Assembly (NCBI RefSeq): GCF_002564105.1 | Contig: NZ_PDBX01000001.1 | Location: forward strand, 1,736,001-1,800,000 | Source of the DNA: Collimonas sp. PA-H2 | GTDB taxonomy: Bacteria; Pseudomonadota; Gammaproteobacteria; Burkholderiales; Burkholderiaceae_D | Direction of reading: 5' to 3' | DNA: 64,000 nucleotides | In this document: positions 1 through 9,624 of the stretch, in pieces | How positions within the stretch are numbered: position 1 is the stretch's first letter | How the letters are laid out: the number at the start of each line of letters is the position of its first letter | The notes under the pieces: model-generated | What the model was told of the DNA's origin: nothing | Seen by the model: the letters and a program-made list of their open reading frames with translations, nothing else | Database searches by the model: none | Translations under genes and position numbers: made by a program

Positions 1-589
1 TCAGGCGCCCTTGCTCCAGGCCGATCGAGGATGCCTCGATCGCCAACGCCTTGACGCCTTGCTTGCGCATGGCGCTCAAGGTCTGCTGCAGCAGCAGCGC
101 GTCCGGGGTGGTATTGCCGGTTTCTTCAAATTCGCCGCGCTGGCCCTGTGCATAGACGCCCGTGCCGAGCGTACCGATCACGCCGGTAGCCTGCCCCAGA
201 TGCGACAACGCGTGTCCCAGCCACTGGCTGCAGGAAGTCTTGCCATTGGTGCCGGTGACGGCCACCACCAGCATGTCCTTGTCGGCCTGCTGATAGTAGG
301 CAGCCGCAATCTGGCTGGACAGTTGCTTCAGCCCGCTTACCGCCAGATGTGCAGCCGTCCACGCTGCGTCCCAGCTGAATTTTTCGCTCTCGTACAGTAC
401 CGCCGCAGCGCCATTTTTCAGCGCCTGCGCAATATAGGCGCGGCCATCCGCGGCATCGCCCGGATAGGCAAAAAACACGTCGCCGGCCTTGACCTTGCGC
501 GAGTCCGACACCAGCTCGGCGCCGGCCGGCGCAACGCTGCCCAGCCACTGCTGGATGTCTTGCAATCGTTTCGCCATGGAGGTCGTCAC
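1..589 (-). CDS. murE: UDP-N-acetylmuramoyl-tripeptide synthetase MurE, 5' part (C-terminus off the window)
   Basis: MurE adds meso-diaminopimelate to UDP-MurNAc-L-Ala-D-Glu in the cytoplasm during peptidoglycan precursor synthesis. About 196 codons are present. The Mur ligase N-domain contains VSDSRKVKAGDVFFAYPGDA, followed by the ATP-binding P-loop TGTNGKTS and the NTTPDALLLQ region of the central domain. The gene runs off the left edge. The start is probably GTG at 589, which overlaps the ftsI stop (GTGA) and has AGGAG five bases upstream. ATG at 577 is in frame but lacks a ribosome-binding site. Its place after ftsI fits the dcw cluster. A murE-murF fusion cannot be excluded because the end is not visible. 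Confidence 0.93.
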   Translation of the reverse strand, partial: MTTSMAKRLQDIQQWLGSVAPAGAELVSDSRKVKAGDVFFAYPGDAADGRAYIAQALKNGAAAVLYESEKFSWDAAWTAAHLAVSGLKQLSSQIAAAYYQQADKDMLVVAVTGTNGKTSCSQWLGHALSHLGQATGVIGTLGTGVYAQGQRGEFEETGNTTPDALLLQQTLSAMRKQGVKALAIEASSIGLEQGRL

Positions 590-2367
590 AAGCTCTCCTG
601 CGGACCGTCGGTCGGGATGATGATGTCGGTGACGCTGGAATCGGGTGGCACGTTCAGCGCACGCAAGGCATTCGCCGCCACCGTCGCAAACACCGGCGCG
701 GCGACGTCGCCGCCAAAGTGCGAGCCGACCGCAGGCTCATCCACCATGACGGCAATAATCAGGCGCGGATCGGAAGCCGGCGCAAAGCCGACGAAATCGG
801 CAATGTATTTTTTGACATACTTGCCGCCTTCGATCTTATAGGCAGTACCGGTCTTGCCGCCGACGCGGTAGCCCGGCACTTGTGCTTTCGGCGCCGTGCC
901 GCCGGGCGCGGTGACTCTTTCCAGCATCGCGCGCATGGTGAGCGCGGTCTTTTCAGAGACCACGCGCTGGCCGACCGGCGGCTCGGCCACCTTCTGGAAC
1001 GACAGCGGTATCAGGTCGCCGTTGCGGGCAAAAATGGTATATGCGTGCGCCATCTGGATCAGCGATACGGAAATGCCGTGGCCGTAGCTCATGGTGGCCT
1101 GTTCGATCGGACGCCATGACTTGAACGGCCGCACGCGGCCGGCGACAGCGCCGGGGAAGCCGAATTTCGGCTGCTGGCCCAGGCCGACGGTGGTAAACAT
1201 CTCCCACATCTCTTCGGCCGGCATTTGCAGCGCGATCTTGGCAGTGCCGATATTCGACGACTTCTGGATGATCTGGGCAACGCTCATGGTCTGCACCGGA
1301 TGCGGATGGGAATCGCCCACGGTCGCGGTGCCTATGGTCATCTTGTCCGGCACCTGGAAAGTCGTGGTAGCCTGCACCCGGTTGGTGTCCAGCGCCAGCG
1401 CCACTGTAAACGGCTTCAAGGTCGAGCCAGGCTCGAAGGTATCGGTCATCACGCGGTTGCGCAGCTGCGCGCCGGTCAGTACCGAGCGATCGTTAGGGTT
1501 ATAGCTTGGCAGGTTGGCCAGCGCCAGCACTTCGCCGCTCTTGGCGTCGACCACCACGATGCCGCCTGCCTTGGCCTTGAATTTCTCGACCGCTTCCTTG
1601 AGCTGGGTGAAGGCAATGTATTGGATCTTGCTGTCGATCGACAGCACCAGGTCTTTGCCGTCATGCGGCTCCTTGACCGCCTCGATATCTTCTACGATGC
1701 GGCCCAGCCGGTCCTTGATCACCCGGCGGCTGCCGGTGGCGCCCGCCAGGTTTTTTTGCTGCGACAGTTCCATGCCGTCCTGGCCGGCATCTTCGACGTT
1801 GGTGAAGCCGACCACGTGCGCCGCTACCTCGCCTTCAGGATAGAAGCGCTTGTATTCCTTGCGGGTTTCTATGCCATCGATGCCGAGCTTGACGATCTGG
1901 TCAGAGATATCCTGTTCAACCTGGCGCTTGAGGTAGACGAAGTTGCGGTCGGAATCGAGCTTCTTGCTCAGCTCGGCGTTGCTCATGTCGAGCAGCTTGG
2001 CCAGCGCCTGCAATTTTTCTTTGGGCGCGTCCTTGACGTCGTCAGGAATCGCCCAGATCGCCTTGACCGGCACCGACGACGCCAGCACCTGGCCGTTGCG
2101 GTCGGTGATCTTGCCGCGCGTGGCGGGCAGTTCGAGCGTGCGCGCATAGCGCGAAGCACCCTGCTTTTGCAAGAAATCGGTGGAAATCCCTTGTAGCCAC
2201 AAAGCCCGCACGATCAGCGCCAGGAAGGCCGCGAACATGGCGAACAGCACCACCCGCGAGCGCCATACCGGCAGCTTGACCTTCAGCACCGGGCTGGCCG
2301 AAAACGGCACGCCCTTGCCGGCCGCGATACGGCCGGTATGGGAGCTGCGCGGGGGATTGCGCGTCAT
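586..2367 (-). CDS. ftsI: Peptidoglycan D,D-transpeptidase FtsI (PBP3)
   Basis: Division-specific penicillin-binding protein of 593 residues that cross-links septal peptidoglycan in the periplasm. One membrane segment lies near residues 38-58. The PBP dimerisation domain follows (around 75-230), then the transpeptidase domain with active-site Ser315 in STLK, the SxN motif S370-S-N372 and KTG at 505-507, all intact. The length is normal for class B PBP3. The start codon overlaps the ftsL stop (ATGA), and the stop overlaps the probable murE GTG, so translation is likely coupled through the cluster. Confidence 0.97.
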   Translation of the reverse strand: MTRNPPRSSHTGRIAAGKGVPFSASPVLKVKLPVWRSRVVLFAMFAAFLALIVRALWLQGISTDFLQKQGASRYARTLELPATRGKITDRNGQVLASSVPVKAIWAIPDDVKDAPKEKLQALAKLLDMSNAELSKKLDSDRNFVYLKRQVEQDISDQIVKLGIDGIETRKEYKRFYPEGEVAAHVVGFTNVEDAGQDGMELSQQKNLAGATGSRRVIKDRLGRIVEDIEAVKEPHDGKDLVLSIDSKIQYIAFTQLKEAVEKFKAKAGGIVVVDAKSGEVLALANLPSYNPNDRSVLTGAQLRNRVMTDTFEPGSTLKPFTVALALDTNRVQATTTFQVPDKMTIGTATVGDSHPHPVQTMSVAQIIQKSSNIGTAKIALQMPAEEMWEMFTTVGLGQQPKFGFPGAVAGRVRPFKSWRPIEQATMSYGHGISVSLIQMAHAYTIFARNGDLIPLSFQKVAEPPVGQRVVSEKTALTMRAMLERVTAPGGTAPKAQVPGYRVGGKTGTAYKIEGGKYVKKYIADFVGFAPASDPRLIIAVMVDEPAVGSHFGGDVAAPVFATVAANALRALNVPPDSSVTDIIIPTDGPQESL

Positions 2368-2636
2368 TTATCCCCCAGCGTGAGATATTGGGTGCGCGCA
2401 GCGGTCAGCGGCACCATGTTGAGGTCGCGCGTGGCGCTGGCCTCGATCCGGGCATTCTTGCCCAGGGTCGACTGGTCCAGCTGCAATTGCGCCCATTCGA
2501 TATCCAGCTGGCGTGACTGGCTGGCGGCCCGCTCCAGCTCGATGAACAGCTGGCGCGCCTGGTATTGGGCATTGACCAGCGCCAGCGCGCACAGCACCAG
2601 CGCCAGCGCCAGGATGAAATTGAGGCGGCCGCTCAT
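2364..2636 (-). CDS. ftsL: Cell division protein FtsL
   Basis: Small bitopic division protein of 90 residues. A short cytoplasmic start is followed by one hydrophobic segment (about residues 7-24), then a periplasmic heptad-rich stretch (about 28-65) expected to form a coiled coil with FtsB in the FtsQLB complex. FtsL sequences diverge strongly, so the call rests on size, topology and position between rsmH and ftsI. It overlaps both neighbours by four bases (ATGA junctions). Confidence 0.92.
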   Translation of the reverse strand: MSGRLNFILALALVLCALALVNAQYQARQLFIELERAASQSRQLDIEWAQLQLDQSTLGKNARIEASATRDLNMVPLTAARTQYLTLGDK

Positions 2637-3598
2637 GCCTGCGCCTCTTTGACGGCCAGGCGCTCACCGACCCGCATGATGGCGGAACGGGCGCGCGGAT
2701 TTTCAGCAACTTCCGCATCCGACGGCTTGACGCGCGAGATCAGCTTCAGCTCCGGCTGCGGCAGGTCGACCGCACGGATCGGCAGGCGACGGTCGGGCTG
2801 CGGCAGCCGGGCTTTCGAGGCCAGGAACTGCTTGACGATCCGGTCTTCCAGCGAATGAAAGCTGATCACGACTAATCTCCCTTGCTGGCCCATCTGCCGA
2901 AATGCCTGGTCCAGTACTATCTCGAGTTCTTCAAGCTCTTTATTGATGAAAATCCGTATAGCCTGAAAGGTACGAGTGGCCGGGTCTTTGCCTTTCTCGC
3001 GGGTCTTGACGGCGTTTGCCACGATCTGGGCAAGCTGTCGTGTGCCAGTAATGGGCTTGATTGTCCGGCTAGCAACAATCGCCTTTGCAATCTGAACAGC
3101 AAACCGTTCTTCCCCATAATCACGTACCACCTTTCCGATTGTTTGTTCATCCGCGCTGGCCAGCCATTCTGCTGCCGATATGCCGCGCGTCGTATCCATC
3201 CGCATGTCGAGCGGGCCATCAGCCCGAAAGCTGAAACCGCGGCTGGCGTCGTCCACCTGCGGCGATGAAATGCCCAGGTCCAGCAGCACGCCATCGACTT
3301 GTTGTATGCCTCTTTCCCTCAGGGCCTGCGCCATCGTCGCAAAACTGTCGTGCACGATCTCGAAACGCGGATCGGCGATAGCGCCTGCGGTGGCGATGGC
3401 TTGCGGGTCCTTGTCGAACGCGATCAGACGGCCGCGCTCACCCAGGCTTTCTAAAATCTTGCGGCTGTGGCCGCCGCGGCCGAAAGTGCCGTCGACGTAG
3501 ATACCGTCGGCGCGCGCGCCCTCGATCGCCAGCGCACTGACAGCCTCATCCAATAACACGGTGCGGTGCTGGAACTCGGGCACCACTGGTTCACTCAT
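2633..3598 (-). CDS. rsmH: 16S rRNA (cytosine1402-N4)-methyltransferase RsmH
   Basis: S-adenosylmethionine-dependent methyltransferase (MraW) of 321 residues that modifies C1402 in the decoding centre of 16S rRNA. The SAM-binding signature [11 protein letters not shown] lies at about 35-45, followed by FDKDPQA and the [12 protein letters not shown] motif near 106-117. The C-terminal region carries [14 protein letters not shown], typical of the family. Length is normal. It is the second gene after mraZ, ten bases downstream of it. Confidence 0.97.
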   Translation of the reverse strand: MSEPVVPEFQHRTVLLDEAVSALAIEGARADGIYVDGTFGRGGHSRKILESLGERGRLIAFDKDPQAIATAGAIADPRFEIVHDSFATMAQALRERGIQQVDGVLLDLGISSPQVDDASRGFSFRADGPLDMRMDTTRGISAAEWLASADEQTIGKVVRDYGEERFAVQIAKAIVASRTIKPITGTRQLAQIVANAVKTREKGKDPATRTFQAIRIFINKELEELEIVLDQAFRQMGQQGRLVVISFHSLEDRIVKQFLASKARLPQPDRRLPIRAVDLPQPELKLISRVKPSDAEVAENPRARSAIMRVGERLAVKEAQA

Positions 3599-3608
3599 GG
3601 CGGGCCTG

Positions 3609-4037
3609 TCAGAACGAAAAATTACTTAACACTTCGGGCATGCCAGCCGCAACTGCTTGCGACTCGCTCTCAGCCAGTTTGGCTGCATCCCAAATCTCAA
3701 AATGGCTGCCCATGCCCAGCAGCATCACCTCACGCGTCAGACCGACCGCCGTACGCAGTTCCGGCGCCACCAGAATCCGACCGGCGGAATCGAGTTCGAC
3801 GTCCGAGGCATTGCCCAGGAAAATCCGCTGCCAGGCGCGCGCCGACATAGGCCAGGCGGCGATCTGCTCGCGGTGGCTCTCCCACACCGGGCGCGGGAAC
3901 AGCAACAGGCAGCCATGCGGGTGCTTGGTCAGCGTCAGCCGCCCCTCGCACTGAATGGTCAGCACGTCACGATGCTTGGATGGCACTGCCATCCGTCCTT
4001 TCGCATCGAGATTTAATGCTGACGCACCCTGAAACAC
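3609..4037 (-). CDS. mraZ: Transcriptional regulator MraZ
   Basis: First gene of the dcw cluster, 142 residues, with two tandem AbrB-like (MraZ) domains. The first begins [21 protein letters not shown] and the second contains [17 protein letters not shown]. MraZ forms a ring-shaped oligomer that binds direct repeats upstream of its own gene and represses the operon in Escherichia coli. Four such repeats lie 65-99 bases upstream here, which supports autoregulation. Confidence 0.96.
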   Translation of the reverse strand: MFQGASALNLDAKGRMAVPSKHRDVLTIQCEGRLTLTKHPHGCLLLFPRPVWESHREQIAAWPMSARAWQRIFLGNASDVELDSAGRILVAPELRTAVGLTREVMLLGMGSHFEIWDAAKLAESESQAVAAGMPEVLSNFSF

Positions 4038-4101
4038 CGCACACGCTCCTGTTGGTTACTGCTGAATCCTGAGAATAGTTCTTTGCAAGTCGGCAAAACA
4101 C

Positions 4102-4136
4102 CCCACAAAAAAACACTTTTCCACACTTTCACCCAC
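4102..4136 (-). promoter_or_regulatory. MraZ operator: four direct repeats with a 10-bp period
   Basis: Read on the minus strand, four pentamers, GTGGG (4132-4136), GTGTG (4122-4126), GTGTT (4112-4116) and GTGGG (4102-4106), are each separated by exactly five bases. This matches the known MraZ target of GTG-containing repeats spaced one helical turn apart. The first box overlaps the predicted -10 element, so bound MraZ should block RNA polymerase. The spacing and bases are read directly. The MraZ assignment follows from the family and from mraZ being the next gene. Confidence 0.85.
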
Positions 4137-4163
4137 TTTAGAGGATGCACTATTCTAGGTCAA
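4135..4163 (-). promoter_or_regulatory. Predicted sigma-70 promoter of the dcw cluster
   Basis: On the minus strand, TTGACC (4158-4163) is followed by a 17-base spacer and TAAAGT (4135-4140). Spacing is optimal and each hexamer differs from consensus at one or two positions. Transcription would enter the MraZ boxes and then mraZ. Confidence 0.7.
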
Positions 4164-4506
4164 GCCATTTAGCAGGGGGCAATTGGAAAATATTCGAGTA
4201 AAGTCAATGACTTAGCGCTACTACCTGACAATGTGCAATGAATGTTCTTACATTGAATTACCAAATAAATGAAGGACTTAGCGAGAATTGTAAATGTCAG
4301 CTCTCAGCTATACACATGTGTTTGCGGCAAACCTGCCGAAACAAAGGTTCACAATTGGACGCCGTATTGGACATCCAGAATGGTACAAATCGCAGATAAA
4401 GAAGGGAGTAGGCAGCTTGATCGCGCGGGATGAACCGCCGGGATGGCTGGATATGAGGAGAGTTAGACATAACAATAAAAAACAATTGCGTATTTTTTAG
4501 CGCCGC
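4164..4506. other. AT-rich intergenic region between ruvC and the mraZ promoter, no gene recognised
   Basis: About 340 bases, visibly richer in A and T than either flank. Short frames occur on both strands (for example plus 4294-4500, 68 codons), but none has a well-placed ribosome-binding site or resembles a known protein. I see no convincing terminator for ruvC. It may hold further promoter elements for mraZ. Confidence 0.5.
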
Positions 4507-5049
4507 TCAGCCAACCAGCCGGCCGCCGCGCACGCGCAAACCTTTTTTGGCCAAGCCTGGCGCCAGCGCGCTCAGATGCGCCAAGGCATCGCCGCTATGG
4601 GCATGGCAAATCGCCACCGCCAGCGCATCGGCGGCATCGGTGCCGGGCAAGCCGGGCAACTGCAGCAAGCGTTGCACCATGTCTTGCACCTGCTGTTTTT
4701 GCGCCTTGCCATGGCCGGCGACTGCCTGCTTGATCTGCAGGGCGGTGTATTCCGCCACCGGCAAGTCTGCGCTCACTAACGCGCAGATGGCCGCGCCGCG
4801 CGCCTGCCCCAACAGTAAAGTGGATTGTGGATTGACGTTGACGAAGACTTTCTCGATGGCCGAACAATCCGGCGCATAGGTGCGTATCACTTCCGACACG
4901 CTGGCCAGGATCACCTTCAAGCGTTGCGGCAGATCGGCGTCCGGCGTCTTGATGGTGCCCGAGCCGATATAGCTGAGCTTGTTGCCCTGCTTGTCGATGA
5001 TGCCAAAACCGGTGGTCCGCAGACCCGGGTCGATACCGAGGATTTTCAT
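4507..5049 (-). CDS. ruvC: Crossover junction endodeoxyribonuclease RuvC
   Basis: Holliday-junction resolvase of 180 residues that works with RuvAB in recombination repair. It begins [16 protein letters not shown], carrying the first catalytic Asp in the RNase-H-like fold. [21 protein letters not shown] holds the catalytic Glu, and [13 protein letters not shown] near the C-terminus holds the last acidic residues. I chose the ATG at 5049 because family members start directly at this beta strand; an in-frame ATG at 5073 would add eight residues with no family counterpart. It lies 47 bases after purH on the same strand. Confidence 0.95.
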   Translation of the reverse strand: MKILGIDPGLRTTGFGIIDKQGNKLSYIGSGTIKTPDADLPQRLKVILASVSEVIRTYAPDCSAIEKVFVNVNPQSTLLLGQARGAAICALVSADLPVAEYTALQIKQAVAGHGKAQKQQVQDMVQRLLQLPGLPGTDAADALAVAICHAHSGDALAHLSALAPGLAKKGLRVRGGRLVG

Positions 5050-5096
5050 ATTCTGGAGCCGGCCTTGCCGCAAGCGGCAAAGCCTTGCTCAGCTAC

Positions 5097-6662
5097 TTAG
5101 TGACGGAAATGACGAGTGCCGGTCAGCAGCATGACTACGCCATGCTCGTCCGCTGCATCGATCACTTCCTGGTCCCGCATCGAACCGCCCGGCTGCACCA
5201 CACAGGTGGCGCCGGCGTCGACCACGACGTCGAGGCCGTCGCGGAACGGGAAGAAGGCGTCCGACGCCACGGCCGAACCGACCAGCGACAAGCCGGCATT
5301 CTGCGCCTTGATGGAAGCGATGCGGGCGGAATCAACGCGGCTCATCTGGCCGGCGCCGACACCCAGGGTCATGCCATTGCCGCAAAACACGATGGCATTC
5401 GACTTGACGAACTTGGCGACGCGCCAGGCAAACATCAGGTCCTGCAGCTGCTGCTGGGTCGGCTGCTTCTTGCTGACGACTTTCAGCTCGCTCAAGGCGA
5501 CATTGCGGGCATCCGGCGACTGCACCAGCAAACCGCCGCCGACGCGTTTGAAGTCATGCAGATTGATCGCATGCGCCAACGGAATTTCCAGCAAGCGCAC
5601 GTTTTGCTTGGCGGCAAAGATCTGCTTGGCTTGCTCGGTGAAGGATGGCGCAATGATCACTTCGACGAATTGCTTGGCGACGGCTTCGGCGGCATTGCCG
5701 TCGAGCTCCTGGTTGAAGGCGATGATGCCGCCAAACGCCGAGGTCGGATCGGTTTGCAGCGCCTTGCTGTAGGCTTCCAGCGGATTGCCGCCGATGGCGA
5801 CGCCACAGGGATTGGCGTGCTTGATGATGACGCAGGCGGTGTCGCTGAAGGTCTTGACGCATTCCCAGGCGGCGTCGGCATCGGCGATGTTGTTGTAGGA
5901 CAGCTCCTTGCCCTGCAATTGCTTGTAGTTGGCCAGCGCGCCTTCGACATGGCGGGTGTCGCGGTAGAACGCCGCCGACTGGTGCGGGTTTTCGCCGTAG
6001 CGCATTTCCTGCACTTTTTCAAAATGCAGGTTCAAGGTCGCCGGATAGGCGCTGCGCGTGGTGTGCTGCTTGTCTTCGCCCAGCGAGGTAAAGTAATTGG
6101 TGATCGCGCCGTCGTATTGCGCGGTGTGGGCAAAGACTTTCTTGGCCAGCGCAAACTTGGTGCCGTAGCCGACTTCACCGTCATGCGCCTTCAGCTCGGC
6201 CAGCACGCCGGCGTAATCGCTGGGATCGCACAGGACGATGACGTCCTTATGGTTCTTGGCCGAAGAGCGCAGCATGGCAGGACCGCCGATGTCGATATTC
6301 TCGATCGCATCTTCCAGCGAGCACTGTTCCTTGGCGATGGTCTGCTGGAACGGATACAGGTTGACCACCACCATGTCGATCACCGGAATCTGGTGCTGCG
6401 CCAGCGCCGCCACATGCTCAGGGAAATCGCGCCGCGCCAGGATGCCGCCGTGCACTTTCGGGTGCAGGGTCTTGACGCGGCCGTCGAGCATTTCCGGGAA
6501 GCCGGTATAGTCCGCCACTTCCGTGACCTTGATGCCGTTATCAGCCAGCAGCTTGGCAGTGCCGCCGGTCGACAGAATGTTCACACCCAGCGCCGACAAC
6601 TCTTTTGCGAAATCGAGTATCCCGGTTTTATCGGATACGGAAATGAGGGCTTGTTTGATCAT
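5097..6662 (-). CDS. purH: Bifunctional AICAR transformylase / IMP cyclohydrolase PurH
   Basis: Cytoplasmic enzyme of 521 residues catalysing the last two steps of de novo IMP synthesis. The N-terminal MGS-like IMP cyclohydrolase domain starts [20 protein letters not shown] and includes STGGTAKLL. The C-terminal transformylase domain includes the catalytic Lys-His of [14 protein letters not shown] and ends LTGTRHFRH, as usual for the family. It follows fis on the same strand, a conserved betaproteobacterial order. Confidence 0.97.
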   Translation of the reverse strand: MIKQALISVSDKTGILDFAKELSALGVNILSTGGTAKLLADNGIKVTEVADYTGFPEMLDGRVKTLHPKVHGGILARRDFPEHVAALAQHQIPVIDMVVVNLYPFQQTIAKEQCSLEDAIENIDIGGPAMLRSSAKNHKDVIVLCDPSDYAGVLAELKAHDGEVGYGTKFALAKKVFAHTAQYDGAITNYFTSLGEDKQHTTRSAYPATLNLHFEKVQEMRYGENPHQSAAFYRDTRHVEGALANYKQLQGKELSYNNIADADAAWECVKTFSDTACVIIKHANPCGVAIGGNPLEAYSKALQTDPTSAFGGIIAFNQELDGNAAEAVAKQFVEVIIAPSFTEQAKQIFAAKQNVRLLEIPLAHAINLHDFKRVGGGLLVQSPDARNVALSELKVVSKKQPTQQQLQDLMFAWRVAKFVKSNAIVFCGNGMTLGVGAGQMSRVDSARIASIKAQNAGLSLVGSAVASDAFFPFRDGLDVVVDAGATCVVQPGGSMRDQEVIDAADEHGVVMLLTGTRHFRH

Positions 6663-6833
6663 AGTGAAAACTCAGGAAGATGATGAATGACGAAAAGGCG
6701 GACTGCGGATAAGCTCAGCTGGAAAACCGCTTCGGGCGGAACGCGCTGCCCCCGATGGCGGGAATGGCAGCCTGGTGTTGCTAAAACCTGCTTGATCGGG
6801 CGTGACCGGCGCACCTGGCGTCCGGCAACGCAA

Positions 6834-6868
6834 AACTACAAATTACAAATTACAAATTACAAATTACA
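6834..6868. repeat. Heptanucleotide tandem repeat AATTACA at the fis stop codon
   Basis: Four perfect copies of AATTACA run from 6841 to 6868, with a fifth, imperfect copy (AACTACA) at 6834-6840. On the fis strand the repeat supplies the TAA stop of fis (6864-6866) and extends toward purH. A seven-base unit in an intergenic region is prone to slippage. Copy-number change would alter only the fis-purH spacer, since the stop lies in the first unit. Confidence 0.9.
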
Positions 6869-7097
6869 AAAGACCGTGCTGCTGCAATTTCTTGCGCAGG
6901 GTGTTGCGATTGATGCCCAACATCTCGGCGGCATGCGACTGGTTGCCTTCGGCGCGCGCGATCACGGCTTCCAACACCGGTTTTTCAACCGTGGAAATCA
7001 CCATGTCGTAGACATTCGACGGCGGCTGTTCGCCCAAATCCTTGAAATACTTTTCAAGGCTTTGCTTTACCACGTCTTGGATACTTTCTTTACTCAT
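6864..7097 (-). CDS. fis: Fis-family DNA-binding protein
   Basis: Nucleoid-associated regulator of 77 residues, shorter than the 98-residue Escherichia coli Fis, as is normal in betaproteobacteria. The C-terminal helix-turn-helix is clear: EAVIARAEGNQSHAAEMLGINRNTLRKKL follows the Fis consensus (stated here in part: AEMLGINRNTLRKKL). It lies between dusB and purH, and dusB-fis linkage is widely conserved. The stop codon lies inside a heptamer repeat. Confidence 0.95.
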   Translation of the reverse strand: MSKESIQDVVKQSLEKYFKDLGEQPPSNVYDMVISTVEKPVLEAVIARAEGNQSHAAEMLGINRNTLRKKLQQHGLL

Positions 7098-7221
7098 TCT
7101 TTTTTACTATTCTTTTTTTAAGATCCGGGCCGGAACTCCTGCAGCGCCACACTTTTGCCACACTGTTGCCGCGGCCAGCTTGCTGGAGATCCCACCCAGT
7201 CCTGTTTTTTGTTGATCTGAT

Positions 7222-8235
7222 TCAGGCCGCCATCTGCTCGGCCACCCCGTATTGTAACCGCTCCCCAAACGCAAACTGCGATTCGAAGAAGCTATTTACT
7301 GCAGCCAGCTGCTGGCCGCAATCTTCCAGCAGGTTCATGCGTTGCCGGAATGCCTCGCCGCCCGGCAAATCGCGCACATACCAGCCAATGTGCTTGCGGG
7401 CGGTGCGGACGCCCAGGTAATCCCCATAGAATCCGTAATGCGCGCGCAGATGTTCATCCATCAGTTGTTGCACTTCCGCCACTAGCGGCGCCGGCAAATA
7501 TGCGCCGGTGCGCAGGTAATGCTCGATCTCGCGGAAAATCCAGGGCCGGCCCTGCGCCGCGCGGCCGACCATGATGGCGTCGGCCTTGGTGTATTCCAGC
7601 ACCTGACGCGCCTTTTCCGGCGTCGTGATGTCGCCGTTGGCGACTACCGGGATAGCCACAGCGGCCTTGACGGCCGCAATCGTCTGGTATTCGGCGTCGC
7701 CGCTGTAACCGTCGGCGCGCGTACGCCCATGCAAGGTCAGCATGGCGATGCCGCTGGCTTCCGCCAGCCGCGCAATATTCAAGGCATTCTTGTTGAGACG
7801 ATCCCAGCCGGTGCGGAATTTCAGCGTCACAGGGACATCGACCGCGCCCACCACCGCTTCCAGGATACGCGCCACCAGTTGCTCGTCCTGCAACAATGCC
7901 GAACCGCACCAGCTGTTGCAGACTTTCTTGACCGGACAACCCATGTTGATATCGATGATTTGCGCACCGTGGTCAACATTGTATTTTGCACATTCCGCCA
8001 GCATCTGCGGATCGGCGCCGGCGATCTGCACCGCCCGCGGCTCCATCTCGCCATCGTGGTTGATGCGGCGCGAAGTCTTCTCGGTCTGCCACAGGCGCGG
8101 ATTGGAGGCAGCCATTTCCGACACCGCATAGCCGGCGCCCAGCTCTTTACAGAGCTGCCGGAACGGCCTGTCCGTGACACCAGCCATCGGTGCCACAAAA
8201 ACATTGTTGCGCAGGAAATAAGGGCCAATATTCAT
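7222..8235 (-). CDS. dusB: tRNA-dihydrouridine synthase DusB
   Basis: FMN-dependent enzyme of 337 residues that reduces uridines in the tRNA D-loop using NADPH. The TIM-barrel start includes FVAPMAGVTDRPFRQL. The catalytic Cys100 lies in INMGCPVKKV, and LTLHGRTRADGYSG holds FMN/RNA-contact residues. The C-terminal helical RNA-binding domain is present, so the gene appears complete. It is first in the dusB-fis-purH run. Confidence 0.96.
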   Translation of the reverse strand: MNIGPYFLRNNVFVAPMAGVTDRPFRQLCKELGAGYAVSEMAASNPRLWQTEKTSRRINHDGEMEPRAVQIAGADPQMLAECAKYNVDHGAQIIDINMGCPVKKVCNSWCGSALLQDEQLVARILEAVVGAVDVPVTLKFRTGWDRLNKNALNIARLAEASGIAMLTLHGRTRADGYSGDAEYQTIAAVKAAVAIPVVANGDITTPEKARQVLEYTKADAIMVGRAAQGRPWIFREIEHYLRTGAYLPAPLVAEVQQLMDEHLRAHYGFYGDYLGVRTARKHIGWYVRDLPGGEAFRQRMNLLEDCGQQLAAVNSFFESQFAFGERLQYGVAEQMAA

Positions 8236-8326
8236 GGCGGTATCGAAAGCTCGAGATGAGTTGCAGCGGGAAAGGCGTCATTTTATCGCGATTGCCGCCG
8301 CACGCGGGTTATTCTCGGTGTGTACT

Positions 8327-9448
8327 TTAGAGCTCGTCTTCGGCTACCGTACTGGAGCTGTGTAGATGCTGGGTAGCGTAATGGATCAGTTCGTCGAGCC
8401 CGCGGCCATCGGCGCCATAGGTGGCCACTCCTACCGAGAGCGCCAGCCGGATCGACCAGTTTTCGATATTCACCGGATGATGCTTGAAATGGCCAAGGAA
8501 GGCTGCGGCCAGATTTTCGGCATCCACCGTGTCGGTCGCCGGCAACACATACAGGAATTCAGTGGCATTCCAGCGGCCGCCGCTGTCGCTCTTGCGCAGC
8601 TGTCCGCCGGTATCCTTGGCAAACGCCGCCAAGATATTGTCGGCCACGGCCCAGCCGTAGAGATCATTGATCTTGTGAAACTCGTCCAGCTGGCAATAAA
8701 GAATCGACAGCGGCGATTCGTCGGTCGCGGTGGCGGCCACCGCTTCTTCATAGACATGGACAATGCGGCGCCGCGTCAGCAAGCCCGTCAACGAATCGAG
8801 CTGGGCTTGCCGCGTCAGCAGATGCGACAGGTTGGACTGTTTCCAGATCACCTCGCAGACATGGCCGAAAGCCTGGAACGAAGCGTACCCGGTGTCGGCA
8901 AAATAATCATGCCGGTCGGCATAAAACACCATCATGCCGTGCATGCGGGCTTTTTCCGAGCGCAGCGGTATCGCCAGCGCCGCCTTGGCGGAACATTTTT
9001 CCGGATGGGCTTGCCAAGGCGCAAACAATGACTGGAAGTCGCTGTCGTGGCCGGCTTCCCAGTCGGCTTCCTGGGCAAACGGCGCAACGTAATCAAAACA
9101 GTCCTTGGACAGCTGCCAATGATCCGATTCTCCCAGAGCCTTGCCGACGATCGCGGTCGGCTTGATTGCCGCCTCCGAGTCATCCTGGCAAAACCCGACC
9201 CAGACCAGCCGGATATGCGGACTGGCCGGCAAGATCATCTGGCACAGGCGCTTGACGCTTTCACGGCCGCTATAGGCTTGCGGCAGGGTTTGCAGCAGCT
9301 GGTGCAAGACGCCGACCAGCGCCAGTTGCTCTTCATTCAGGTTAGCGGCGACAGGCCCCGCGGCAGCCTTTTTCCCCGTGGTCGATTCCACCGATAACTC
9401 GGAGTCAGCAGTACGCTGCGCCCAAGAGGGAAAGAGATTAAGTTTCAT
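8327..9448 (-). CDS. GGDEF-domain protein with degenerate active site
   Basis: Protein of 373 residues with no membrane segment. An N-terminal GAF-like region (about 40-205) includes VWVGFCQDD and AALAIPLRSEKARMHGMMVFYAD. The GGDEF domain (about 212-368) begins DSLTGLLTRRRIV, the usual entry motif. The signature loop, however, reads NATEF at 294-298 instead of GGDEF, and the metal-binding segment is QLDEFHKINDLYG. Diguanylate cyclase activity is therefore unlikely. It may act as a GTP or cyclic-di-GMP sensor or through protein contacts. The neighbours give no functional link. Confidence 0.85.
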   Translation of the reverse strand: MKLNLFPSWAQRTADSELSVESTTGKKAAAGPVAANLNEEQLALVGVLHQLLQTLPQAYSGRESVKRLCQMILPASPHIRLVWVGFCQDDSEAAIKPTAIVGKALGESDHWQLSKDCFDYVAPFAQEADWEAGHDSDFQSLFAPWQAHPEKCSAKAALAIPLRSEKARMHGMMVFYADRHDYFADTGYASFQAFGHVCEVIWKQSNLSHLLTRQAQLDSLTGLLTRRRIVHVYEEAVAATATDESPLSILYCQLDEFHKINDLYGWAVADNILAAFAKDTGGQLRKSDSGGRWNATEFLYVLPATDTVDAENLAAAFLGHFKHHPVNIENWSIRLALSVGVATYGADGRGLDELIHYATQHLHSSSTVAEDEL

Positions 9449-9624
9449 GCTGGCGGTCCCACTGTTGTTTTAGTTCTTGTCAGCAAGATTAGCACAAGCG
9501 CGCTGCCTTTATCACAACTGTTTTGAATACAGCTTATACAGATTTATAGCAGTTTCACGATGTTGATCTACAGCAATAAAATGCGGGTTGGCAAGGGTTT
9601 TTGCTTATCTGCATGCCAACAAGG

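Noticed and set aside
4294..4500. A 68-codon plus-strand frame in the gap before mraZ
   Set aside because: No ribosome-binding site at a useful distance, no family resemblance, and an AT-rich background.
5085..6683. A 532-codon open frame on the plus strand opposite purH
   Set aside because: It mirrors the codon pattern of purH, has no recognisable domain, and GC-rich genes often leave long open frames on the opposite strand.
6834..6868. Short regular repeats considered as a CRISPR array
   Set aside because: The unit is seven bases with no spacers and no cas genes nearby; it is a simple tandem repeat.
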